Positions 7,663 through 15,696 of a DNA stretch of 64,000 nucleotides are shown one piece after another. The notes beneath the pieces were generated by a model. That model was not told the origin of the DNA and ran no database searches. It saw only the letters and a list, made by a program, of their open reading frames with translations. The position numbers and the translations under genes are program-made. The stretch covers positions 2,046,001 to 2,110,000 of the forward strand of contig JBQJBP010000001.1 in NCBI GenBank assembly GCA_052078155.1. Direction: 5' to 3'. Source of the stretch: CAXBMB01 sp052078155. GTDB taxonomy: Bacteria; Pseudomonadota; Alphaproteobacteria; Kiloniellales; DSM-21159. How positions within the stretch are numbered: position 1 is the first letter of the stretch; every line of letters begins with the position of its first letter.

Positions 7663-8814
7663 ATGCCCCTGCATTTTTCTGAAGAAGAACTGGCACAGCG
7701 CCGCGCGCGTGCCTGTGCCGCCATGAAAGAGGACGGTCTTGATGGCCTCTTGATGTTCCGCCAGGAATCCATGTTCTACCTGACGGGCTACGACACCTTT
7801 GGATACGTCTTCTTCCAATGCCTGTACCTGAATGCCGACGGCCGCATGGTCCTGCTGACCCGTGCGCCGGACCTGCGCCAGGCCCAGCAGACCTCTGTTG
7901 TGCCGGATATTCGTGTCTGGGTAGACCGCCCCGACGCCAGCCCGGCAGATGAACTGCGCGACATCCTGAAAGAGTATGGTGCGAGCGGGCAGAAACTGGG
8001 CGTGGAATACGAAGCCTATGGCCTGACAGGTGCCAACAGCAAAAAACTGGATGCCGCACTGGAGGGTTTCTGCAGTCTGGACGATGCCTCCTATCTCGTC
8101 TCAAAACTGCGGGTGATCAAAAGCCCGGCAGAGCTGGAATACGTCAAACGGGCCGGTGAACTGGCAGACGACGCCTATGCCGCAGCTCTGGAAAAAGCCC
8201 GCCCCGGCGCTTTCGAGGGGGACATCCTGGCCGCCATGCAGGGGGCTATTTTCCGCGGCGGCGGTGATGACCCGGCCAATGAATTCATCATCGGTTCCGG
8301 GCCCCAGGCCCTGCTCTGCCGCTACTACACCGGCCGCCGCCATCTGGACCCAGATGACCAGCTGACTCTGGAGTGGGCGGGCGCCTACCGCCACTACCAC
8401 GCCGCCATGATGCGCACCATCTCCATTGGTGAAGCGCCTCAACGGCAGCTGGATATGCACAAGGCCGCCCACGAAGCCCTGCTGGCCGTCGAGGCGGAAT
8501 TCAAACCCGGGAATCTGGTGGGCCAGGCTTTTGACGCCCATGCCCGTGTTCTGGATCAGGCCGGGTTCCAGGATCACCGCATGAATGCCTGCGGTTACTC
8601 CCTGGGCACCACCTATGCGCCTAACTGGATGGACTGGCCCATGCTGTATCACGGCAATCCGGTGGTCCTGCAGCCGGGCATGGTCTTCTTCGTCCACATC
8701 ATCATTTTCGACAGCGACACCGGTGTGGCCATGTCCCTGGGCCGCACGTCGATCGTGACCGACAGTGGTCCCCAGTCGCTCTCCAGAGCCCCGCTGGATA
8801 TGATGATCCTCTAA
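7663..8814 (+). CDS. M24 (creatinase/aminopeptidase P fold) hydrolase lacking canonical metal ligands
   Basis: A 383-residue protein with a creatinase N-terminal domain (about 1-140) and a pita-bread M24 domain (about 150-375). The five metal ligands of M24 peptidases look replaced: the first Asp aligns with Glu in LEWAGAYRHY (about 237), the second with Ala in HAAMMRT, the His with Tyr in GYSLGT, the first Glu with His in MVFFVHI, and the last Glu with non-acidic residues near LGRTS. This is the pattern of creatinase- and ectoine-hydrolase-like members that work without metal on C-N bonds, so a dipeptidase label would mislead. Substrate unknown. RBS AAGGAATAGAGG precedes the ATG. Confidence 0.75.
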   Translation: MPLHFSEEELAQRRARACAAMKEDGLDGLLMFRQESMFYLTGYDTFGYVFFQCLYLNADGRMVLLTRAPDLRQAQQTSVVPDIRVWVDRPDASPADELRDILKEYGASGQKLGVEYEAYGLTGANSKKLDAALEGFCSLDDASYLVSKLRVIKSPAELEYVKRAGELADDAYAAALEKARPGAFEGDILAAMQGAIFRGGGDDPANEFIIGSGPQALLCRYYTGRRHLDPDDQLTLEWAGAYRHYHAAMMRTISIGEAPQRQLDMHKAAHEALLAVEAEFKPGNLVGQAFDAHARVLDQAGFQDHRMNACGYSLGTTYAPNWMDWPMLYHGNPVVLQPGMVFFVHIIIFDSDTGVAMSLGRTSIVTDSGPQSLSRAPLDMMIL

Positions 8815-8895
8815 CCCATGGCCGCTCAGGCCTGCGGCCCTGGCCGCTGCAGACCTGGGTGACAGCCTGCGCCTCGTCAGAAGAAAGGACTGGCC

Positions 8896-8961
8896 GTGCC
8901 TTACATCGTTATGCTGCTGCTGGCATCGCTTCTGGGACTGCTGGCCATGTGCGCCATGTAA
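8896..8961 (+). CDS. Possible 21-residue single-helix membrane peptide
   Basis: A GTG start preceded by AGAAAGGA (8882-8889) opens a 21-codon frame that is almost entirely hydrophobic (Leu, Met, Ala), ending in Cys-Ala-Met. Size and composition fit a one-helix small membrane protein. No homology can be judged at this length; the frame could be chance. Confidence 0.3.
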   Translation: MPYIVMLLLASLLGLLAMCAM

Positions 8962-9087
8962 CCTGCACAGCTGTTCATCTGTGTGCTCAGGCAGTTTGAC
9001 TGCCGCCTGCCTGATGCTTGGCAGCACAGAGAAACGAGCAGAATCCTGCCCCTTGTTTTCCACCCCGGTTTTTCCCTTCGCCCGAAC

Positions 9088-10065
9088 ATGCTGCCGTTAA
9101 TGTCTTTCCCCCCTTCTGCATTTCCCAGTTGCTCTACCAAGCGGTTCCCGGCCCTGCCCCTGCTCGTGGCTTGCTTGTTCCTTGTCCTGACACTTGCGGC
9201 CTGTGGCCAACTCCCCCAGCCCTATCAGCCGGACGGAAAGGAAGACCTGAACCTTCGTCTGCTGGCAGAAAGCTCCATGGTGATCATCGACCCCATGTCG
9301 GGCGATGTTCCGGGCCAGTCCGATCTGCTGGAAACCAAACTGGAAGAAGCCCTGGTGGGAGAAGGCCTGCTGGTGCGAAACGGCAGCGGTGGCAGTGAGA
9401 GCTCCAAAGGACTGCATCTCCGGTCAACCGCGCAGCTCCTGCCTCTGTCCGTTCAGGAAACGGTGCTGCGCATTGACTGGCTGGTGGTGGACGAGGCCGG
9501 GGAAACGGCGGCACGCAACCAGCAGGAACTGGTGATCCCGCAAGACCTCTGGCTCCACGGGGACGCCACCCTCTTTAAGGCGGTGGCGCAGCAAGCCGCC
9601 ATTCCACTGGCCAACCAGCTTCTGGGCCCGCCGCTTCAGGAGGTGAAGTTCCCGGGCTTTCCGGGGGCACGCCTGGTAATGGCCGGGGTAACGGGCGCCC
9701 CGGGTGACGGTGATGAATCCCTGGACAATGCCTTCAAGCGGGTCCTGGCCAACACCGATCTGCCAATTGCCAGCATTCCCCAGCCAGGCGATCTGCTGGT
9801 GAACTGTGACGTATCCCTGGGCGAACCGAAGGACGATCAGCAGCTGCTGACCCTTACCTGGCGGGTAACCTATCTGGATCCGGCCCTGCCGGGTCTGGAA
9901 GCGGACAAAGGCGAAGTGCTGGGCGAAATCTCTCAGGCCAACCCCATTCCGGTCGGCGCCCTGAACGGACGCTGGGGAGGTCTTGCCCACCAGATCTCCA
10001 GAGCGGCTTTCCAGGGGGTGCAGGACCTGCTGTTCCAGGCAGGCCAGCAGCGCGAAGACGGGTGA
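9088..10065 (+). CDS. Predicted lipoprotein of unknown function
   Basis: A 325-residue protein with a Lys/Arg-containing N-terminus, hydrophobic core (about 22-36) and lipobox LAAC with Cys at about residue 39, so it should be lipidated and held in the envelope. I chose the ATG at 9088; the ATG at 9100 is equally possible, and neither has a good ribosome site. The mature part is mixed alpha/beta with no motif I recognise (VIIDPMSGDV, RIDWLVVDEAG, LTWRVTYLDP). It lies upstream of prs in the same direction, across a 240-base gap. Confidence 0.65.
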   Translation: MLPLMSFPPSAFPSCSTKRFPALPLLVACLFLVLTLAACGQLPQPYQPDGKEDLNLRLLAESSMVIIDPMSGDVPGQSDLLETKLEEALVGEGLLVRNGSGGSESSKGLHLRSTAQLLPLSVQETVLRIDWLVVDEAGETAARNQQELVIPQDLWLHGDATLFKAVAQQAAIPLANQLLGPPLQEVKFPGFPGARLVMAGVTGAPGDGDESLDNAFKRVLANTDLPIASIPQPGDLLVNCDVSLGEPKDDQQLLTLTWRVTYLDPALPGLEADKGEVLGEISQANPIPVGALNGRWGGLAHQISRAAFQGVQDLLFQAGQQREDG

Positions 10066-10205
10066 AGACGGTTAAGACAAACTGAATCTTTGCCTGACCA
10101 CAAACCATTGCAATGACGCTAATATCTTGAAGTAAGGCAGATTCATTGCATGGCTGCCCTGAAAGCCGTGAATTCCCTCTGATGATCGGTGTCTAAGGCG
10201 TTTAC

Positions 10206-10214
10206 AGGAGGGAG
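10206..10214 (+). promoter_or_regulatory. Strong Shine-Dalgarno upstream of prs, positioned for an extended start
   Basis: AGGAGGGAG lies 10 bases before an in-frame ATG at 10225. That ATG would add 26 residues before the canonical prs N-terminus (MKIITG at 10303), which itself has no obvious ribosome site. Confidence 0.5.
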
Positions 10215-10302
10215 CACCATTGATATGTTCCGCCCGCTTGCGAGGGGTCATCACCCCCGCGAACCGCTTTACTTGCGCGCATGGCACGGGAACCCTCGGC
10301 AA

Positions 10303-11250
10303 ATGAAAATCATCACCGGAAATTCCAATCGGCCTCTGGCTGAAGCAATTTCAGCTTATCTGAATTTGCCGCTGACGAACGCCTCTGTACGTCGCTTCTC
10401 CGACCTGGAAGTTTTTGTTGAAATTCACGAGAACGTACGTGGCGAAGATGTCTACCTCGTCCAGTCCACGTCCTTTCCCGCCAATGACAACCTGATGGAA
10501 CTGCTGGTAACCATCGACGCCTGCAAGCGCGGCTCCGCCCGCAGCATCACGGCCGTACTTCCTTACTACGGCTACGCCCGCCAGGATCGTAAATCGGGCC
10601 CCCGGACACCCATTTCCGCCAAGCTGGTCGCCAACCTGATCACCACCGCTGGCGCAGATCGCGTTGTGACACTGGATCTGCACGCCGGACAGATCCAGGG
10701 CTTCTTCGACATTCCGACCGACAATCTCTTTGCCGCGCCTGTTTTTGTTCAGGACATTCAGGACCGCTACGGCAACGACCCCATCACCATCGTCTCTCCC
10801 GATGTCGGGGGTGTGGTTCGCGCCCGGGCCATTGCCAAGCGCATTGACGCCGACCTGGCCATCATCGACAAGCGCCGTGAGCGCGCCGGGGTCTCCGAAG
10901 TCATGAACATCATCGGGGACGTCAGCGGCCGCCGCTGCATCCTGGTCGATGACATCGTCGATTCTGCCGGGACCCTCTGCAACGCAGCCGGCGCCCTGAA
11001 AGAATCCGGAGCCACCGCAGTCAGCGCCTATGTGACCCACGGGGTCCTGTCCGGCGGCGCTGTGGCCCGCGTCACCTCTTCCCCGCTGGAAGCTCTGGTG
11101 ACCACCGACTCCATTCAAGCAACCGAAGCCATGCGCGTGTCCCAGAACATGCGCCAGCTGTCCATCGCGCCGCTGCTGGGTGAAGCCATCAGCCGGATCA
11201 GCGAGGCCAAGTCGGTTTCAAGCCTTTTTGAACAGCCGCCCGCCAACTGA
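10303..11250 (+). CDS. prs: Ribose-phosphate pyrophosphokinase (PRPP synthetase)
   Basis: A 315-residue cytosolic enzyme making PRPP from ribose 5-phosphate and ATP, feeding purine, pyrimidine, His, Trp and NAD synthesis. Visible: catalytic flexible loop YARQDRKSGPRTPISAK (about 92-108), the HAGQIQGFFDIPTDNL stretch (about 127-142), and the PRPP-binding loop ILVDDIVDSAGTL (about 213-225). Length is standard. The start at 10303 follows the family N-terminus (KIITGNSNRPLA); the better ribosome site argues for 10225, see the separate entry. It heads a prs-rplY-pth-ychF run. Confidence 0.95.
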   Translation: MKIITGNSNRPLAEAISAYLNLPLTNASVRRFSDLEVFVEIHENVRGEDVYLVQSTSFPANDNLMELLVTIDACKRGSARSITAVLPYYGYARQDRKSGPRTPISAKLVANLITTAGADRVVTLDLHAGQIQGFFDIPTDNLFAAPVFVQDIQDRYGNDPITIVSPDVGGVVRARAIAKRIDADLAIIDKRRERAGVSEVMNIIGDVSGRRCILVDDIVDSAGTLCNAAGALKESGATAVSAYVTHGVLSGGAVARVTSSPLEALVTTDSIQATEAMRVSQNMRQLSIAPLLGEAISRISEAKSVSSLFEQPPAN

Positions 11251-11265
11251 TCGGCAGGTGGTTCC

Positions 11266-11322
11266 TGACCCAACACCCCTGGAGGTTGGGTCATAACCTC
11301 GAACGGACAGCCTGTTCGTTCG
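11266..11322 (+). promoter_or_regulatory. Two successive hairpins in the rplY 5' leader
   Basis: TGACCCAAC (11266-11274) pairs perfectly with GTTGGGTCA (11285-11293) around a 10-base loop; CGAACG (11300-11305) pairs with CGTTCG (11317-11322). The second ends 27 bases before the rplY ATG. No T-run follows either, so an RNA leader element or mRNA processing structure is more likely than a simple terminator. Confidence 0.45.
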
Positions 11323-11349
11323 CTTGGACAACCTAAGGAGCTACGTCCA

Positions 11350-12003
11350 ATGACTGAAATCCATAAGCTGACCGCCGAAGTGCGGGAACGGGCCGGGAAG
11401 GGGGCCGCCCGTGCCACACGTCGTGCCGGCCGCGTCCCTGCCGTTATCTACGGCAACAAGCAAAACCCTGTGATGATCTCTCTGGCCAACCGTGATGTGG
11501 TCATTGAGCTGAAGAAGCCGGGCTTTTTCACCCGCATCTTCGACATCGAAGTGGATGGCAAGCACCATCGGGTTCTGGCCCGTGACATCGCTTTCCACCC
11601 CGTCACAGACTGGCCGGATCACATCGACTTCCTGCGTGTCGGCAAGACCACCAAAGTGAAAGTCGACATCCCCGTCGCCTTCACCGACGAAAAAGAATGC
11701 CCGGGCCTGATGAAAGGTGGCGTGCTGAACACCACCCGTCACACCGTGGAAATGATCGTTTCCGCTGACGCCATCCCCGAGCACATCATGGTGGATCTGT
11801 CCAAAGCAGATCTGGGTGATTCCCTGCACTACTCCAACGTCATCGACCTGCCCGAAGGCGCAGAGCCGGTGATCACGGACCGTGACTTCACCATCGCCAC
11901 CATCGTGGCGTCCAGCGGCGCCAAGTCCGAAGCCGCTGATGCCGCTGCTGAAGAAGCAGCTGCTGAAGGTGAAACAGAAGAAGCTGCTGCTGAAGACGCA
12001 TAA
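11350..12003 (+). CDS. rplY: Large-subunit ribosomal protein bL25, CTC-type
   Basis: A 217-residue two-domain bL25/Ctc protein that binds 5S rRNA. The N-terminal L25 domain (about 1-95) contains REKAG-like RERAGKGAARATRRAGRVPAV and the VIYGNK strand; the C-terminal TL5/CTC beta domain spans about 100-190 (VPVAF, DSLHYSNVIDLPEGAEPVI). The last 30 residues are an Ala/Glu acidic tail, common in alphaproteobacterial forms. AAGGAG at 11335 precedes the ATG. Adjacent to pth, as is frequent. Confidence 0.95.
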   Translation: MTEIHKLTAEVRERAGKGAARATRRAGRVPAVIYGNKQNPVMISLANRDVVIELKKPGFFTRIFDIEVDGKHHRVLARDIAFHPVTDWPDHIDFLRVGKTTKVKVDIPVAFTDEKECPGLMKGGVLNTTRHTVEMIVSADAIPEHIMVDLSKADLGDSLHYSNVIDLPEGAEPVITDRDFTIATIVASSGAKSEAADAAAEEAAAEGETEEAAAEDA

Positions 12004-12027
12004 GTCTCCAGCCCTGTGGCACAAGCA

Positions 12028-12076
12028 GGACGGACAAAGACTGGCGGTCCCCCATTTGACCCCTCTTTGTCCGTCC
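12028..12076 (+). terminator. 13-bp perfect stem between rplY and pth
   Basis: GGACGGACAAAGA (12028-12040) pairs with TCTTTGTCCGTCC (12064-12076) around a 23-base loop, 25 bases past the rplY stop. The downstream AGCTGTTTTC has only a weak T-run. Likely an attenuating or 3'-end structure that separates rplY from pth. Confidence 0.5.
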
Positions 12077-12089
12077 AGCTGTTTTCAGG

Positions 12090-12143
12090 CTAGAGCGTGA
12101 TCGGTTTGTCAAAGGCGCTGTGCGCAGGATCCCAGACCGATCG
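12090..12143 (-). repeat. Interspersed intergenic repeat, end fragment
   Basis: Begins CTAGAGCGTGATCGGTTTG, matching the terminal CTAGAGCATGATCGGTTTAG of the inverted full copy at 30300, but only about 20 bases are clearly alike. It ends in ACCGATCG, making a short dyad with its own start. It lies 27 bases before the pth ATG, so it is part of that leader. Confidence 0.5.
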
Positions 12144-12169
12144 TTCTTTAGGAAACAGAGGGTCATCAG

Positions 12170-12997
12170 ATGCTGCTGCTGGTTGGGCTCGGCAATCCCG
12201 GCCCCCGCTATGCCAAACACCGCCACAACATCGGTTTCATGGCCCTGGATGCCATTGCAGATCGCCACGGTTTTCAGCCGTGGCGTAAGCGCTTCCAGGG
12301 GGAAGTGGCTGAAGGCAAGATCGCTGGCCAGAAGGTCATTGCGCTCAAACCCCAGACCTACATGAACGAGTCGGGACGCGCGGTTGGGGAAGCCGCCCGC
12401 TTCTACAAGATCCCTCTGTCTGACATTGTGGTCTTTCATGACGAACTGGATCTGGCGGCTGGCAAGGTAAAGCTCAAGACAGGCGGCGGCGCAGCCGGGC
12501 ACAACGGCCTGCGCTCCATCGACGCGCACCTGGGAGCAAACTTCAAACGTGTACGCCTTGGCATCGGCCACCCCGGCGACAAATCCAGGGTTCATGGTCA
12601 TGTCCTGGGCGATTTTGCGAAGGCCGATCAGGACTGGCTGGAGCGTCTGATGGACGCGCTGGTGTTTGAGGCCCCTGCCCTGGTGGAAAACACCTCTCAG
12701 GGCGACAGCCTCTTTATGTCCAGGGTCAATCAGGCCATTTTCCCTCAGCGCCCGAACAAGCCCAAAGGGGATAAGGCATCCGGCAAGTCACAGAGCAACT
12801 CTCAGACGGCCGCCTCAAAGAAGAACAAAGACCACCAGGAGCCTGCAGGGGGGCAGTCCCCTAAAGCACCGGAACCGGGCGATGCAGCGCTTCAGTCCAT
12901 TCAAGCCCGCCAGAACGAGCCGGAAGGTTTGCTGGCACAAGCCCTGAAAGCCGCCCAGAACAAGTTTGGCGGCAAGAAGAAAGAAAGCGACAGCTAA
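12170..12997 (+). CDS. pth: Peptidyl-tRNA hydrolase with long C-terminal tail
   Basis: A 275-residue enzyme that releases peptides from dropped-off peptidyl-tRNA. The catalytic core (about 1-190) has GLGNPGPRYAKHRHNIGF with the catalytic His (about 20) and Asn, YMNESGRAV (about 64-72), and FHDELDL..GGGAAGHNGLRS with the essential Asp. Residues about 195-275 are a Lys/Ser/Gln-rich low-complexity tail beyond the roughly 190-residue E. coli enzyme; such extensions occur in alphaproteobacteria and are of unknown role. One base separates its stop from ychF. Confidence 0.95.
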   Translation: MLLLVGLGNPGPRYAKHRHNIGFMALDAIADRHGFQPWRKRFQGEVAEGKIAGQKVIALKPQTYMNESGRAVGEAARFYKIPLSDIVVFHDELDLAAGKVKLKTGGGAAGHNGLRSIDAHLGANFKRVRLGIGHPGDKSRVHGHVLGDFAKADQDWLERLMDALVFEAPALVENTSQGDSLFMSRVNQAIFPQRPNKPKGDKASGKSQSNSQTAASKKNKDHQEPAGGQSPKAPEPGDAALQSIQARQNEPEGLLAQALKAAQNKFGGKKKESDS

Positions 12998-12998
12998 G

Positions 12999-14096
12999 AT
13001 GGGTTTCAATTGCGGTATCGTCGGCCTGCCCAACGTGGGCAAGTCCACACTTTTCAATGCCCTGACGGAAACGGCCGCTGCAGAAGCAGCCAACTATCCC
13101 TTCTGTACCATCGAGCCCAACACCGGGCGCGTGGCTGTGCCGGATGCCCGCCTGGACAAGCTGGCGGCAATCGCCGGTTCCGCCAAGATCATCCCCACCC
13201 AGCTGGAGTTTGTGGATATTGCCGGTCTGGTGCGCGGCGCCTCAAAGGGCGAGGGTCTGGGCAACCAGTTCCTGGCCAACATCCGCGAAACAGACGCCAT
13301 CATTCAGGTGCTGCGCTGCTTTGAAGGCGAAGTGACCCATGTGGACGGGTCCGTTGACCCCATCCGGGACGCAGAAACCATCAACACAGAGCTGATGCTG
13401 GCAGATCTGGAAAGCTGTGAGAAACAGCTGCACAACGCCAACAAGCGGGCCCGCGGCAACGACAAGGAAGCCAAAGAACGGGTGCAGGTTCTGGAGCCGG
13501 TGATCGCCGCCCTGTCTGACGGCCAGATGGCCCGCACGGTTGAGGTCAGCAAAGAACTGCAGCCGGTTCTGAAATCCCTCAACCTGCTTACCGCCAAGCC
13601 GGTGCTCTATGTGGCCAACGTCGCAGAAGAAGAAGCCGCCGACGGCAATGAACTGAGCGAAAAAGTCCGGCAGATGGCAGAGGCCGAAGGCGCAGGGTTT
13701 GTGATCATTTCCGCCGCCATCGAGGCAGAGGTCGCCGCCCTGGACAGCGATGAGGAAAAGCAGGAGTTTCTCGAAACTCTGGGGCTGGAAGAAACCGGCC
13801 TGGCCCGCCTGATCCACGCAGGCTACAGCCTGCTGCATCTGCTGACTTTCTTTACCGTTGGCCCCAAAGAAGCCCGCGCCTGGACAGTGCGTGACGGGGC
13901 CAAGGCCCCCAATGCTGCCGGGGTGATCCACACGGATTTCGAGCATGGCTTCATTCGGGCTGAGACCATTGCCTATGACGACTACATCGAAGCCAATGGC
14001 GAACAAGGCGCCAAAGACACGGGCAAGATGCGCGCGGAAGGTAAGGAATATCTGGTAAAAGACGGGGACGTCTTCCACTTCCGCTTTAACGTCTGA
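12999..14096 (+). CDS. ychF: Ribosome-binding ATPase YchF (Obg-related)
   Basis: A 365-residue P-loop protein that hydrolyses ATP rather than GTP and binds ribosomes, with a role in stress response. Motifs: G1 GLPNVGKST (about 8-16), NYPFCTIEPN (about 31-40), G3 DIAGLVRGASKGEG (about 70-83), a coiled-coil insert, and a C-terminal TGS domain ending DGDVFHFRFNV. The start at 12999 gives the family N-terminus MGFNCGIVG. One base downstream of pth, so co-transcribed. Ends 40 bases before a strong terminator. Confidence 0.96.
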   Translation: MGFNCGIVGLPNVGKSTLFNALTETAAAEAANYPFCTIEPNTGRVAVPDARLDKLAAIAGSAKIIPTQLEFVDIAGLVRGASKGEGLGNQFLANIRETDAIIQVLRCFEGEVTHVDGSVDPIRDAETINTELMLADLESCEKQLHNANKRARGNDKEAKERVQVLEPVIAALSDGQMARTVEVSKELQPVLKSLNLLTAKPVLYVANVAEEEAADGNELSEKVRQMAEAEGAGFVIISAAIEAEVAALDSDEEKQEFLETLGLEETGLARLIHAGYSLLHLLTFFTVGPKEARAWTVRDGAKAPNAAGVIHTDFEHGFIRAETIAYDDYIEANGEQGAKDTGKMRAEGKEYLVKDGDVFHFRFNV

Positions 14097-14135
14097 CATC
14101 CGCACGTCAGACACAGTCAGATCCTTTTATGCTCA

Positions 14136-14163
14136 CCCCCGGTGTTTGGTCACCGGGGGTTTT
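14136..14163 (+). terminator. Intrinsic terminator after ychF
   Basis: CCCCCGGTG (14136-14144) pairs with CACCGGGGG (14151-14159) around a six-base loop, followed by TTTT. A textbook Rho-independent terminator closing the pth-ychF transcript. Confidence 0.9.
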
Positions 14164-14277
14164 GCCTGTCCATACGGCAGGTCAGTCAGAGCCCAGCATT
14201 CTCCTGAAAATTGCAATCGCTCAGCCGCTTCGCTACTCTTTCCATAACGCCAGAGGCGCAAAGGAAGGGAACTGGCT

Positions 14278-15582
14278 ATGGCACGTGCAGCAACACCCCC
14301 CAAAGGCAAGGCAGCGGGCTCATCCCCGGGCCAGAGAAACAGCGCTCAGGGCAAGTCTCAGGAAAAAGCCAAGGCCAAGAACCAAACAAAAGCCCGGGCC
14401 AAGAGCAGCGCCAAGCCCCAGACAAAAACAACCTCAGCTTCAAAAAAGCGCGCGGCTGCGCCGCCTCTTCGGCGCATTGTCCTGTGTCTGGATGGCACCT
14501 GGAATGAACCGGAACAGCTGGCAAAGGATGGCCAGAAGAACGAAGCCACCAATGTGCTGAAGATGGTCCGGGCGGTCCTGCCTCGTGCCGAAGATGGCGC
14601 CGATCAGATCGTCTATTACGACACGGGTGTCGGGACACAGGGACCACTGGACAAGATTTTTGGTGGTGGCTTTGGTCAGGGCATTTCCCTGAACATCATG
14701 CAGGCCTATCGCTTTCTGGCGAACAACTATGCCGAGGGAGATGAGATCTTTCTTTTCGGCTTTTCCAGAGGAGCCTACACCGCCCGGGCGCTGGCTGGCT
14801 TCATTGGCGCCGCAGGCCTTTTGTCAAAGCAGCATCTGGCCTATGTGCCGGAAGCTTACCAGTACTACCGCACGCCCATTAAACTGCGCCCTCTCTCCCA
14901 GCACCTGACCCTTCTGGACAGCCTTCCTGAAGGACGCCGAAAAGATGTTCCCATCAAATTCATCGGGGTCTGGGATACGGTGGGGGCCTTGGGGGCGCCC
15001 ACCCCGCTGTTGCGTCGCTTTACCGCCAAATCAGTCGGCTTTCATGACACAGGTTTGGGCAAGTCGATCCAGAACGCCTATCACGCCCTGGCCATCGATG
15101 AACGCCGGGGACCCTTCAGCCCTGACCTCTGGACAGAAGCCCAGGGCACCGATCAAACGGTGGAGCAGGTCTGGTTTGCCGGTGTCCATTCCAATATCGG
15201 CGGTTCCTACAGCAATACGGTGCTGTCCGACATCACCCTGGCCTGGATGTGCGAGCGGGCGGCACGTCACGGTCTGGCGCTGGACCCCCGCACAAAGAAC
15301 AACAACACCTTGCCGGCCGAAAAGGGACGCATCGAAAAATCCTACGGCTTCATGTATTCGGTGTTACACGGCCTGGGGGCCAAGAAATACAATCGGGAGA
15401 TCGGCCCCAAACAGTTCGGATCAACTCAAAAGCCGAAAGCTGGCCTGAACGAAAGCGTTCACCGCTCGGCACTGGACGCTGTCGGTGTCTCATTCGACCA
15501 CATTAAAGGCAAAGACAACCGGGTCTGGTTGCCGCAAAAGCTGAAAGCTGCCCTGGAAGAAGGACTACCGGTAACCGATTAG
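14278..15582 (+). CDS. DUF2235 alpha/beta hydrolase with basic N-terminal tail
   Basis: A 434-residue protein. Residues 1-60 are a Lys/Ala/Gln-rich basic tail. The DUF2235 domain starts with RRIVLCLDGTWNEPE (about 63-77) and carries the nucleophile elbow GFSRGAYTAR (Ser at about 163), with the acid region FIGVWDTVGALGAP and the AGVHSNIGGSY stretch that holds the His. DUF2235 is related to Tle1 phospholipase effectors of type VI secretion, but no T6SS gene or PAAR/VgrG is nearby and there is no signal peptide, so a cytoplasmic esterase or lipase of unknown substrate is the cautious reading. The ATG has AAGGGA upstream. Confidence 0.82.
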   Translation: MARAATPPKGKAAGSSPGQRNSAQGKSQEKAKAKNQTKARAKSSAKPQTKTTSASKKRAAAPPLRRIVLCLDGTWNEPEQLAKDGQKNEATNVLKMVRAVLPRAEDGADQIVYYDTGVGTQGPLDKIFGGGFGQGISLNIMQAYRFLANNYAEGDEIFLFGFSRGAYTARALAGFIGAAGLLSKQHLAYVPEAYQYYRTPIKLRPLSQHLTLLDSLPEGRRKDVPIKFIGVWDTVGALGAPTPLLRRFTAKSVGFHDTGLGKSIQNAYHALAIDERRGPFSPDLWTEAQGTDQTVEQVWFAGVHSNIGGSYSNTVLSDITLAWMCERAARHGLALDPRTKNNNTLPAEKGRIEKSYGFMYSVLHGLGAKKYNREIGPKQFGSTQKPKAGLNESVHRSALDAVGVSFDHIKGKDNRVWLPQKLKAALEEGLPVTD

Positions 15583-15696
15583 ATCAGGCACTCATATGCA
15601 AAATCACCAACTTGAAAAAGGCACCCCGATACAATCGTCATCTAGTTAGGCCCTAAACACTAATGCATCGCAAACTATTGCTTCAGTGCTTTCAAC

